64,000 bases of DNA. Source: Pempheris klunzingeri (lineage: Eukaryota > Chordata > Actinopteri > Acropomatiformes > Pempheridae). Made by a program: the position numbers and the translations under genes. Within the stretch, counting starts at the first letter, position 1. Each line of letters opens with the position of its first letter. This document shows, one piece after another, positions 25,099 to 37,421 of this stretch. The stretch spans positions 7,358,730-7,422,729 of the forward strand of contig NC_092013.1 of assembly GCF_042242105.1 (NCBI RefSeq), given 5' to 3'. The notes under the pieces are model-generated. The model saw only the letters and a program-made list of their open reading frames with translations, did not search any database and was not told where the DNA came from.

Positions 25099-28000
25099 TT
25101 AATAGTACTTCCTGGAGGAACTGCTTTGTGAGATTGTGGACTTGGTGATAGTGCCACCATAACCACCAGCCAGGCTGCTGCCGCCACCATAACCACCAGC
25201 CAGGCTGCTGCCGCCACCATAACCGAATCCACCGCTGGAGCTGGACAGTGCTGGAGGAGAAAGAAATGGTGTCTTAATTTATCTAGCCATCTGTCAGTGT
25301 GATCTGTTGGTTCAGGTATCATATAATGATGATAAGATCTCAAACTTACAACCGCCTCCTGAGGACTGCTGCACGTGGATGGTTGCGCTGGCGCCTCCAC
25401 TAGCCAGTCTAATGGTGGAATAATGACAAGTTAGAGCTTAATTCAGAATTGAAGCTAATGCCATAAAAACGGCATTAAGTATTTAAGTTTATCCCACCTG
25501 GTCTCCTCTCCTTCAAGCAGTTTTCTGTAGGTGGCGATTTCGATGTCCAGGGCCAGCTTGACGTTCATCAGCTCCTGGTATTCGCGCACCTGGCGGGCCA
25601 TGTCCTGCTTGGCTCTCTGCAGAGCCTCCTCCAATTCCTTGATGCGGAACTTGGCATCCTTCACTGCCAGCTCACCACGCTCCTCAGCCTCTGCGATCTG
25701 AGCCTCAAGGCTGGCCCTCTGAGGAGAATCATGCCACAGATGGTTTAATAACTGCAAATCCTCTCATACATTGAAGTGTGTTGATAATAAGGAATCATCT
25801 GTGAAAGGTTATTGAGATATACCTGTCCCTTGACAGCCTCAATCTCATTCTGAAGACGGGCAATCATGCGGTTCAGCTCAGAAATCTCAGACTTGGTTGT
25901 GCGCAGGTCATCACCATACTGTCCGGCAGTGCTCTGCATCTCCTCGTACTGTTAAGAAAAATACAACAAGATGTATCAAAAAATTGACATAGAAGGCTGA
26001 GAGTGTATGAAAGACACGAGAGATAAACCTTGGCTTTGGTGCTCACTCACCTTCTGTTTGTACCAGGTCTCAGCTTCAGCCTTGCTCTTGTTGGCAATGT
26101 CCTCGTACTGAGTGCGCACTTCAGCCACAATAGCATCCATGTCCAGGTTACGGCTGTTGTCCATCTCCACAATGACAGAGGTGTCCTTGATCTGGCCCTG
26201 GAGCTCACGAAGCTCCTACAGAACCAATAGTTTTTGCACAACGGTTAACTCTTGGTCTTTTTTAACTGACTTACACAATGAGTGGATGCCAAATGGTTAT
26301 TATTTAAAGTATTATGATGTAAGTCAATTAGACATTATAGATACATACAGCCTCGTAGACAGCCCTGAGGAAGTTGATCTCATCCTGGAGAGCATCAGCC
26401 CTGGCCTCCAGCTCAACCTTGGTCATGTAGGCAGCATCAACATCCTGGAAAACGATGTGCAAACAGAAGTGTTATAATAGGCCACAATATATCGAACCCC
26501 TTGGATAAGACAAAATTTATAAAGTCATCTTGATGTATTCATACCTTCTTCAGGAGCACAAACTCATTCTCTGCACTTGCACGTTTGTTGATTTCATCTT
26601 CATACCTGTTGGAACACAAAGTAACACTTTAGTGCATCTGCTCTATATCAAGTCTATGTTGCAAATAGTGGCATGTCATGCAAACACTCACTTCCTCTTG
26701 AAGTCCTCAACCAGGCCCTGCATGTTCTTCAGCTCTCCTTCCAGCTTGACCTTCTCATTACCCAGCCCGTCGAGCTGTCTGCGCAGGTTGGCAATGTAGG
26801 CCTCGAACATGCCGTCAATGTTGGAGCGGGTGGTGGTCTGGTCCTGCAGGAGGCTCCATTTGGTCTCCAGCATCTTGTTCTGCTGCTCCAGGAAACGGAC
26901 CTGTGGAGACACAAAACCAGGGAAAATTGTCAGATGTTGTTCTAAAAAATTTTTTTTTATATGTTTTCACCACAATAGTGATTTAAAAGAATTTGAAGGG
27001 TGTGCCATTGTAGTATCAGGGTTTAAAATGTCTCACCTTTACCTGCATTTCTGATTAGATAGCTACATATCTGCATTGCCACACCCTGGTCACAACAGTT
27101 AAAACTTGTTATGGCATGTGTGCTTGCTGCTCAAACAATTTTAATACTAAAAGAAGTTAAAAGGAACTTTTGAGGATTTAAATGCTTAAAGAATAAATAT
27201 CTTCAATTCCCCTTCAAAACAAATGTTCTGTGCAGATGTTTTCCCAACATATTAATCTGGCTTTCAGTGTTTCACCTGTTTTATCTCTTCATCGGCTATG
27301 ACTCATCCTGCATGCTCTTTCGAGCTGCGAAGGCCACACAGTCAGTCTGGCCATAAAAAAAACTAGGCGTGGTAGATAAACTGCAGTAGACAAAGCAGTA
27401 CAGTATCATGGGATGAGTGCTTTGTTTTGTGAGTTTTTGTCTGAATGCCAACTTAGACCCCATAAAGGAAATCACCATATAGCTTGCATTCAAGTATCAA
27501 CACAGACGTGTGATTGTACCATGAGAAAACAAGGGAACGTTGGTTTATTGCTCTGTACTTGCATTCTTGTTGCCCATAACAACCAGACGCAAAACCTAGG
27601 TGCAATTTGCAAATGACAGACTTTGGACTATGTGGGCATCGTGCAGATAGATCCCTGTTTCCTCTGCCAGTCTCCCAGGTATGGGGTGGGCAAGTCACTG
27701 TAATATAATCCCCACCCATGTTTAAATAGTGGGCAGAGAAGCCACCACAGGCTCAGACAGGGCTGCAGGCCAACTGTTACCTCAGGTAGTTTTAGGGAGC
27801 TTCAGGAGATTTTAAAAAGCTGTCCTAACTCTGGAGGCTGTAACTCATTTATGGATATAACATCACATAGATAAGATTCACAGCCCTCTTGCATGGTCAG
27901 CGTTGTCAGTAAAAAGCACATGTTTGCATCTAGTGAGCAGCGGAGATCAGCAGTTTCATTAAGTTTTAACTTTCTAGTCATTTCTTTCCAATTACAGATT

Positions 28001-28486
28001 GAACAAGATTCACTATTGACAGCTGCTAGAAGTAAATGTAGCCTTTAGATCATCTTTAGGTTATAATACAATAATGAGGCCTGGCATCATGTTGTATAGA
28101 ATATATAAGAAGGTCACACAGGAACAAACCTTGTCAATGAAGGAGGCGAAGCGGTTGTTGAGGGTCTTGATCTGATCCTTCTCCTGGGTGCGGATGACCT
28201 GGATGGTTGGGTCAATGTCCACATTCAGAGGGGCCAGCAGGCTCTGGTTGACTTGGACAGCGGTGATCGGTGGGGCGACGTAACAGCCTGCTGCTTGGCT
28301 AGAGGCAATACCATAACTACCACCACCCATTGAAGACATACCAAAACCAAGAGATGGAGCACCACGGAGACTAGAGCCATAGCTGGTTCTTTTTACAGAG
28401 TAGCTGCTTGATGGCTCTGCAAAAGATCTCCTGGAACTGCCACCAAAGTTTGAGACTGAGTATGATTTTCTCTGAATGCTTGCCAT
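25099..28486 (-). CDS. Type II keratin, tandem copy B (nine coding exons)
   Basis: Near-identical duplicate of the type II keratin lying 8 kb to its left. CDS exons in transcript order: 28130-28486, 26692-26900, 26545-26605, 26349-26444, 26051-26215, 25823-25948, 25498-25718, 25350-25408, 25099-25250. Exon sizes equal those of copy A and all junctions are GT-AG and in frame, so it looks fully functional. The 481-residue product differs from A at five positions that I can read: A45S, G68C and L73P in the head and H1 region, G199S in coil 1B, and T316S in coil 2. Several other exon differences are silent, and exon 2 looks identical at the nucleotide level. Intron 1 is 1229 bp, against 414 bp in A. 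Promoter and 3' UTR are also almost the same, so expression is expected to overlap that of A. Confidence 0.93.
25154..25224 (-). repeat. 30-bp tandem repeat in the tail exon of copy B
   Basis: Same two-unit coding repeat as in copy A ([10 protein letters not shown] twice), with no base difference seen. Gly-loop repeats of this kind vary in number among keratin alleles. Confidence 0.9.
27225..28092. other. Copy-B-specific segment of intron 1
   Basis: About 0.87 kb with no counterpart in copy A, where the flanking sequences nearly join (AAAACAAATGTGATATAG). No terminal repeats, target duplication or coding sequence was seen. A TTTAAATAG box at about 27721 followed by a GC-richer stretch looks weakly promoter-like, without further support. 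Confidence 0.6.
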
Positions 28487-28585
28487 GGTAAAGGTTGTCA
28501 ACCCCGAGCAGTGGAGAGCTGAAAATGAGTAGTCTTCAAAAGGAGAGCCAAGTCCCTCTGAATGTCTGACTGCAGACTCTGCCTG

Positions 28586-28592
28586 CTTTTAT
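28586..28592 (-). promoter_or_regulatory. TATA-like box of keratin copy B
   Basis: The same ATAAAAG element as in copy A, about 100 bp upstream of the ATG at 28486. The flanking sequence differs by a single base nearby (GGCCATAAAAG here, CGCCATAAAAG in A). High similarity to A continues upstream to about 28915. Confidence 0.6.
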
Positions 28593-29334
28593 GGCCGTGC
28601 AGAGTGAGAGGGAGGTCCTCCCCAGATGCATCGACCTGCACTCTCACTTTTGCTGTCCAGCCTCCCTTCCATCTCAGTCCACACGCCTCCGGCTCTGAAT
28701 GACAGGAGTGGCCAATCTTGTAAAACAGGTAGGGAGGGATTGCTAGAAGATAAGCCGTGACACGCCCTGCACTGGGGCAGGCTGAAGGGGAAGAGCGAGA
28801 GGTAATGAAGTGGAGTAAAAATGTGATTATATAAGGAAAAAAAACTGTGTGTAAACCCTGTTGTATGCTTAGTTGTCACAGGGCTGTCAAATGAATACCT
28901 CAAGCATATCTACTTTAGTGCTGAATTGATTCAGTCAGTTTTTGACCTGTTCTTAGTTCTGAGATCAGTAATTGTTGTGGGTCAGTTTTACTCCTGGGTG
29001 CACACGATAATAATGAAAGCAAAGGGAATGTGTTTTCACTATCTTGTCTTTAACCATGAACTGATATAGAGTACATAGCATTCATTTCTCACACACTACA
29101 CATTTTTATAATTAATGTAAGATTTAGGTGCATATACTTTTCACATTCTCTGTTCTTGCATAGATTAAACTGTTTTTAGCACTGGCAGTACATAACCAGA
29201 GCAGCCAGGCTGCAGTGCACAGAATTTAGCAACAAGTACTCAATTAGCAGAAAAATAGAATGGAATGTGCTACAATTTACATTGTCAATGATATCGCATT
29301 ACTGACTTATACGCAGCCCTTTCTTCCCCTTTGG

Positions 29335-30425
29335 ATTCAGTTGCACTTGCTTCTATCAAAACTAGATGTTAGACAGGTCTACACCCTGGTTTACAGATGA
29401 AGCATGTGCTCTCAGGCAGACCTGCAGGATAGAGGAACATAAAGGCCGTAAATCAAAGGTGGAAGTTTTGTATCTCACACAGCATGAGAGTGTATTGAAT
29501 TATAAGCTGTCTGCTGCAAAAACAGCCTATTTCTCTCACTCAATCAGTCAGGCACAACAATAAACCAATATTTCTTTTTGACTCTCTAGCTAAACTTACT
29601 TGAACTGTCAGCTTCACACTATTTACAGCCCAGGATTTCTTAGATTTTTACTGTACTAAATATGATAGGATTAGATACAAAATCTATCATACAATATTAT
29701 ACTGGATCCCAGTTAGTTTTACCTCTTACAAATTTTGGCACTATCCCTCTTGAAGTATTGTGTAATCTGGTCTAATCACCTATCTGACTCTGGGACCCCC
29801 TGAAAGCTAGGCTTTTTAAGGATCTCTGGGCGTCTCTGGGGCCTGCAATTCTGATTATTGTAAATCTATCACTTACTACTTGTCCCTACTAGCTTTGGGA
29901 CTGGTAGTGGTTAAACCTCTACTTAAGAAAACACATCACTGTAATCACTGTATACCACAAGAATTGGAAAACCAATTTGGTGTCTCTGGCTTGGCTCTAA
30001 CAAGGCTAAAGTCCTACCTATCCAAAAGAACACAGTGTGTTTTCTATATTAATTATTCATAGATATTTACCAATTAAAAATATGGAGTACCTCAGGGTTC
30101 TGTTCTTGGCTTTATTATGTAAATATTTGACCTTTTAGCCAAATTATACATAGTTGTAGAGTTCCACTGACACACTGATGATAACCAGAAGTATATGTCT
30201 GTAAAGACACGTACCACTAATCACTCTAAAATCTCCCAGGCACTTTGCTGTCAGAGTACAGAGCTCCTGTCTGTCCTCAGAGTTACAATGAAGTCAGCAG
30301 GCTGCAGGGTCTTTTCCTGTTGTGCCCCTTTTCCTTTGGAATAACTCCCCTGCTGACATCAGACAATCTGACTCCTTACATAAAAATAAAACCTTCCCCT
30401 TAACTTCAAATTAGCGTTTACTCAT
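29335..30425 (+). mobile_element. Degraded LINE (reverse transcriptase fragments), unit B
   Basis: Duplicate of the LINE remnant in unit A, with the same frameshifts and the same motifs (PWFTDEACALRQTCR, SGLALTRLKSYLS, YGVPQGSVLG). It keeps about 150 bp near 29680-29830 that A lacks, and has lost the segment with YRPISNL and LLDLSAALDT. It stops at the duplication boundary, so the 3' tail seen in A is missing. Confidence 0.8.
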
Positions 30426-32783
30426 TGAATCCTGAGGTCCTGGGTAGATCTTCAGATACCACAAAAATCATGCTTGATTTTAGCCACACTGCGTGTTTCT
30501 ACTAGATGTCACCTTGGAAAAGGCGCTTGTAGGGCTTGAGGTGAATTTATCACCATTATTATTTTTATATGTATTGTCATTTATGGATAAGAGAAGTGAT
30601 GAAAGCAGTTATAGACTTTTGGTGAACATTGAAATGTTTATAGCAGTAAAGTGATCCATTTCACATGCCCCTTTTGTGCTGTAGTGGCAGGATGTAACAA
30701 TCCTCCTAAACACTCCACATCTTAGCAGTAACAACTTGCATACAGCTCACTGCCTGCAATTGTGATTTGTTAAGACACTGCTCTTACTTTTCAAGTATAG
30801 ATTACACCACAGGCAAGAGTGGGCTTGAGATGTATTCAATGTCACTATTGCAACATATCAACAAAATTTCATCAGTACCGTTGCCAGTTATGTCTGTTTT
30901 AATTTAGCACCAACCAACATTCTTCCTCTTCCTCCAAAGGCATATTTGCCCAATTCAGAACACTCTGGTTTGTCGGCTGATCGTTTCTTGCATGAGTTCA
31001 TCTTGTGTCTACAAGTAAGTCTTCCTCGATCAGTGTGCCATCTGCAGTTGTGTAAGCTCTCTTTCTTCTGTGACTATTAGTGTCCAATGGCTCCATGCAT
31101 GCCCTAATTAGTAAGGGTGCTCAAACTAGTCCTACAGAAAGTCAAATATACATTTACCACTATACGTTCAGACTTCACTGTTTTGCATATTGAAATTAAA
31201 TCTGGACATTTAAGCATATGTAACAATTAAATTCTAGTCAACAAAAGACAGCCAAGGCAAGCACTGATTAATACAGAAACTACAAATCTAACGTCTTATT
31301 AAAGATTATTTAATCAAAAGCCCTGGGCAGTCTCATTAAAGTTTTATTACAACGGAGAGCAACATGCTGCCAGAAAGTTGCTTCATAAAAAAAGATGCTT
31401 CAGGCTTACAGTAAAATGCATTATGTTTTGTTGGAGCGTGTCTGTTCTGGGGAAAACAATCTTGCATGTGAATCAGGGACGTGCATCACAGGATCACTGT
31501 CTTAGTTATGCCATACCCAAACACTGCAGCTCTTCTTCTCTTCTTTCCCGACACCTTTGGTGTACGTGAGGCCTGCATTCTTTTTTCATTCTTCCCCAAC
31601 TTTTCACATGCACATGCCTTTAATTTCTACCATGGTGTGGAACTTTACTCTAAAGCTCAAATCTCTGCCATCCCACAGCTATTTGGAGAACATTTATGTG
31701 CTACTTTTGCTTTTTTCTAACTTCAAACAGATGCACAGAACTCAGTGAGAAACTGAGAATTGTGCAACACTTTACTTATCAATAACTACACGCTCACACA
31801 CACACACACCTGTATCTCTCTCACTGCTTTCTCATGCTGTGTCAGATTTTAACACCAGTACTCCATGCATATATTTGAGCACCACATGATGCCAATAAAT
31901 CAGAATCGCACCAAAGGGATGGACATTCAGAGTGAGGCCCCGAAAGCTGGAGGAAAACATTATTGAGAAGTTCGCTAAAAATCAGTGTGAGAAGGGTGAG
32001 GTTTAATCTGAAAGATGAGAATCCAGCGAAAATCATGTCACTGATGTAGCCTGAAGAAAAGGTATGCACAGATCACTATCGTTATGAGCTTTGTCTGTGC
32101 ATGTCTTAAATGTCATCGGTCACAGCTGTCATAAATCAAGAACTCAAGCCTGGTCAAGTCTGGATTATTTGAAGCAACTCAAGTTAAAGCTCATGTTGCC
32201 GTGTGTGAGATCGTGGCATGGTGTGTGTGTGTCATGGACCATGATACACACACAAACACACACATTGTTTGTGACTTTTACTAAAAAGAAGATTGGAAAA
32301 GAAAAATATGCTGCAACACAATGATCAAGTGGTACAGCATTTGTTTCTTTCTCTATCTCTGATAGCTGATAATTTATGTTGACCTATTTAGTTGATATTT
32401 CTGGGTGGTTTATTGATACTAGAGGAAAGTAAAGCAATAATTGTCTTTAAACCACAAATGAATACCTTTCGCAAGAGGGTAAACTTCAAGTCTGCGTCTA
32501 AAAGGAAAGTCAGTGAGAGTGTTACCACCTCCCCCTCTGCAGCCTACAGTCATGGCTTTGAAACTGCTTCTATAACCAGTCTGATGGGTTTTGTCTTCCC
32601 CATCTAATTACTGAAAAATGTATTACCAGTAATTGTTTTTTTTTACTGAGAATTCATTAAAGGAGTTATTACAGATAGAAATTAAGCAATTGTTGGTTTG
32701 TTTCACTGTAATGGACAAGATTTTAGAAAATACCATCCTATGCAGTGATTTCATTTTTTATCTCAACTTAACAAATAAAACTA

Positions 32784-33474
32784 CACTACTCACAAAAAGT
32801 TAGGGATATTCGACTTTCAGGTGAAATATATGGAAAATGTAAAAAGTGAATGCTACAGTGATATTATATCATGAAAGTAGGGCATTTAAGTAGAAGCATG
32901 CGATGGTAATTTTATTCATCTTAAACAATTTATTGAAAGAAAATCTAACAACAGTGGTAGGTATACCACAACAATAAATTTTCAGTGTCTCAATAAATTG
33001 GGATGTGGCCAGAGAACGTCCACTCCTCTCCTTTCTGTGACTCTTCCAGTCTCTGTATCACTGTTACAACCTCCTGATGACACTCTGTGACCCTCTAAGC
33101 TCAGTGAACACCTCCGTCTGAGGACTTCCTGTTTGAAGCCTCCAGTGTTGAGGTGCTGCTGATCAACTGTTAGGTGTCGTCTTGGTCTCATGATGTCAGA
33201 ATGTGAACAGCAGGATGAGGAGGACTGTTTAAATACCAATTCTAACTGAAGCAGGAAATGTATTGGTGGATTCATGGATCAAACCTGTTGTGAATTTTGC
33301 TGTTAAGCTTCTTGTTAGAGAACAGCAACTTGTGCAAAAAGTACTGAAACACTGAACAGTTGGACATGTGCATTCAAAGGTTTAGAGAAGGTCACATTAA
33401 GTTCACCTGGAAAGGTTAGAATGCATTTTAGGTTCATCCTGAAATTTCACCTGAAAGCCTTTTTGTGAGTAGTG
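32784..33474. mobile_element. Tc1/mariner-like non-autonomous element, copy 2
   Basis: Same family as the element in duplication unit B: the left end is CACTACTCACAAAAAGTTAG, the right end TGTGAGTAGTG, with TA duplications at 32782-32783 and 33475-33476. It is 691 bp. The right inverted repeat has lost about 13 bases relative to copy 1. The interior carries the related minus-strand MRPRRHLT frame, again without a complete catalytic domain. Confidence 0.85.
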
Positions 33475-35664
33475 TAAGTCGCTTAGTGCAACCTGCTCAG
33501 TAGACTTTCCTTTTGTACCTCTTTGTATATGTAAACTGGGTGTGGGCACTTTGCAATGTCGGAGGTGTAGTTTGGCAGGCCAAAGCGTCTTCCTACTAAA
33601 CATATGAATGAGTAACGTATGAGGATTTAAGGCAACATCTAGGCGTTCTTTTCCTCTTAGTCTTACTGTCAAAGAACAAACCAAAGGATCAAAGAGTTTG
33701 TATTAAAATGCTGAGTCAGGTCAAAGGTCAATGAGATGCGGCCGGCACTTTCACGATGTAAGTCATGTAAGATAAGGTGATACAAATTTACATTTGTGCT
33801 GCAGCACTTTAGTATAATACTGTTCACAGCAAAACACAGGTGAAGATGAAGTGACTGAGGATTCGGTTGTCCTTGCAACACCTGAGTACTTTTATGTGTT
33901 ACAATATGTGAGAGCATTAGCAAACAAACAAACAAACACACACACAGACACCATAACTTCACTATCTACCTCTGGGCATCTTTCCACACCTTTTCTTACA
34001 GTAAACACTCTGTACTGTTGTGGTTCTGCACATCGCACACATCACTTAAAACCCAGTTAATAACAGGATGTTGGGAATAGCAGCGTACGCAGTAAAATAT
34101 AAAAAAAAAAAAAATACGGGGTAGTTTTTAGGAATGCTGCGTGTGGATTTGTATCAGCTCTAACATTGATCTGTACTACCTGCTGTCCTCATATGCTGCT
34201 CAATATTTCATGCATTATTCTTGAAAAGTGAAATGCAGGTTCCTGTCTGACGTTGTAAAAGTTCAGTAAAAGTGAAGCACGGGGTGTTTTTTTACGGTTG
34301 TGAATTTTTTCACACCCAAAGGCTGCTGACGGGCATTGCACTTACAAAACAGAGAATTCCACTTGTCAGGTGTTAAATGAGCTCTTGTCTCTGGCTCTGG
34401 GCGCTGTGATCTTAACTTTACTTTGCTGTTTAAAGAGCTTTGCCTCTGGATGCGGAAACCTGTTCAACAGCTCCAGCCTCCCATGTCTCCAGGGAAATTT
34501 ACTTGTGTTTCTTGTTTGTTTAAATTCAGTTGTTTAGTTAGTATACTTAACATTACCTAAAGCGTCCTTTTCAGTTGATCAGGCAGCAATTTGGTAGCAC
34601 AGGTAGCAGAAGCCAGTGGCCATCATCCACAGATACCACTAATCAAAATAACACCACGACTATAATTTGTGCAACCACATATCTGTCTACCATTTTAGAT
34701 TTCCTGAGAACACAGCTTTGGCAAATCCTCTTACAGTGCTGATCCAGTCACCTTCATATCTCATGTGCATCGTTGTTAGGTGGAGCACATTCTTGTCAAA
34801 ATAAGCCACCGCTTGTGAAAGTCAGGAAGTCTTTGCAAACATCATGAGACAGTGACTCTCGCTTATGAACGAGTACAGCAAGGATTTCAAAAATCATATT
34901 GTAACCTTCACCAACAAGTCACATCTCACTGGTGTTTTAATGCTCTTACGGACAATTACTTTAACATTTTTAGAATTATGGAGCTCTACAGCAACATATT
35001 CTACTTTCAGGCAAGTTGCTCTTAAACCACTGGACGTAAAAACATAATTCTTCTCTCAGAAAAATAATTTGGAAGCGCTATATTTAAAAAAGTATGATCA
35101 AATATATATTATCATAGATGTCCATAGTTATGAATGAGAGACTTCAGCAACCCAAATGCCCTTTCAGATCTGACTGAGTATAATCGCTCTATTCATTGAC
35201 TTCATGAAGAATAATGAACACACAAAAGAGAAAATCTGAAGCCTTTGGACACACAAACACGCCCCTCCATGCTTGTTTTGGCATCCTCATAAAGTTGTGG
35301 GTGTGTTCATCATGAGGGAGTGTTGTTGGGTTGGATTTTAATCTGAGCCTCACGGTTTCACCACCTGCAAAAGGTACACGCCCTTACAACACAGCAGCGA
35401 GTCATGCATGGAAATATCTCATAGAGGCCAAGTGAAGAGAATGTGGTTAACCTGCAATGAATGTTCAGAATAAAAACGCAGCAATGAGTATGTCATCAAA
35501 CTTTCTCAGAGAAAGTGTTGAGTCTTTACTGATTTCACACAGAGCTGCAAAGTCAACAGTTTGTTGGCAGGCTAACACATTTCTAAACACATCCACACTA
35601 TTTGCTTCAAAAGTCACCATGAGATATTACTTTACCATTCTGGACTTTAACACCTTGCTTATAC

Positions 35665-35675
35665 ACCCCCCCCCC

Positions 35676-35726
<51 letters not shown>
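35665..35726. repeat. Poly-C plus (AC)n microsatellite
   Basis: About 14 C residues run into about 24 AC units. The compound repeat is likely to be length-polymorphic. Confidence 0.95.
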
Positions 35727-35728
<2 letters not shown>

Positions 35729-36950
35729 GGACATGGCACAAACTGCAGTCTGACTGGATGACTCACTCTCCGTCAGACAGGGATCATGTAAATTGTCTGG
35801 CCAAATAAACACGTAGTAACAGAATCAAGTGTTTGCTTGTGTGCGTAGGCATTCGGCAACATCTGCTTTTGCATGAGGTCACACAGTATCTGCGGTTGCG
35901 CAGTGTTTTTCTAGTTTTATTAATTTTTTCATTCTTGTTTAAGCAGTTGCACCACATTGATGGGTATTTTGTCTACGTTGATGAAGGCTTAGAAGATAAT
36001 CACAGTCAGTTTCACAGATTAGCTAAAGAAAGCTAGAGAACAGCACCATTTGTATTGATAAAACAGGAAGTTTGTCAGTTTTTATGGAGGGCTACGGTGG
36101 TCTGCCTGAGAGAAAGAGAAAGAGTTTTGGCTTTTTTTTGCAGGGTGGGAGTTTTAATTCTGTCAGTATTTTGATTCTTGGAAGTTATTCTGGTTTCCAT
36201 TCTTTGAGTTGACCATAACAAACTGCCTGGAGATATTAAAGATAATCTTCATGGGCTGCAGTGCTGCACTATATCACACAGACAACTTGTCCAAGCAGGT
36301 CTGTTATGCCTACAGTGAACACATTCCTAGGACAGCACCCACTCGGTCAGTCAAAGGCTCAGCACTATCACGGGCCTCACTGAGACTGGATACAGCAAAC
36401 TCGTCAAGAACTTGACTGAGCTTACACATCCATCACAGTTTTTTAAGATAAATTGAACTTACTGCTATATGGTCTTCACATAAACTGACACCTATAGAGT
36501 CTGTCCACAAATCGTACAGGTGGTAAAGGGTGTGGCTACTCAGTAGCTGCTCAGTCAACACAGTCATGGGTTAAAGGCCCCTACAGGGTGTGAAACCTGT
36601 TTAGTGTTGCAACTGGACCGCCATCTCATAAATTCTCAGAGTTATAGACATGACAAGACCGTTTATGGCTGATTAGGTCAGAATCACAATGCCAATTTCA
36701 TTTACACTAAACAGTGTCATAGCTTTCACTGAAACAAGTGATGATGCACTTAGTAGTATTAACTTATTTATTTTGATGTTTGCATTCAAGCAGGCATTTT
36801 GTGATGAAAGCAGATTAACCATAAAGCTATTTAAATATCCTAAAACAGTGGAGTATACAGAGAAAATAACGTCTCCTGATCCAGATTCCTTTATTGTTCA
36901 TAAAACACACCACAGGTAACAATACATAACAACATATCACTGCACATTAA

Positions 36951-37421
36951 CCCTTTCATGCATAGAGGTCACTACAGTGTACAGCTATTCAAAAGCTGTT
37001 TTCTTGTACATGCATGAGTTTTGATGGCACATCAGCCACTACAGTGGATGCTACTGCATCATCTCATACAATGCTACCCAGTAGGAAGCCACTGCAAGTA
37101 AAAAAAAAAAAAAAAGAGTGAAACCAAGATGGTCGACAGACAGCCAGAAACACCAAGTTGCTCATTTTTTTCTGTTCAAACCTTCTAGAAAAAGAGACCC
37201 TTGCAGGTGAAAAAAATATGGTGACATCAAGTAACATCCAAGGAGTATTGATTTTATATTGGGAGGAAATTATGATTAATCACATGTCCACTGAAGTGTA
37301 CAACAGTGGCTATATTTCAACTACTGGAAAAATGTAAAAATATCTGTATAAAATTTGGGTTGAAAAAAAAATCTTGTTTTTCATGCCTGACTGAGGTTAT
37401 CATAATTCATGCATGAAAGGG
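36951..37421. mobile_element. piggyBac-like MITE with TTAA target sites
   Basis: The termini CCCTTTCATGCAT and ATGCATGAAAGGG are perfect inverted repeats bounded on both sides by TTAA (36947-36950 and 37422-37425), the piggyBac target duplication. Inside there are related short motifs such as CACTACAGTGG near both ends. There is no coding capacity; length 471 bp. Confidence 0.85.

Larger units (their letters stand above)
22656..30428. repeat. Segmental tandem duplication, unit B
   Basis: Second unit of the duplication that carries the keratin copies. It is about 1.1 kb longer than unit A because of a Tc1/mariner-like insertion (535 bp), about 0.87 kb more intron 1 and an insert of about 112 bp near 22745. 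It lacks about 0.4 kb that unit A carries upstream of the promoter. A direct spacer of about 660 bp (21998-22655) separates the units. Confidence 0.85.
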
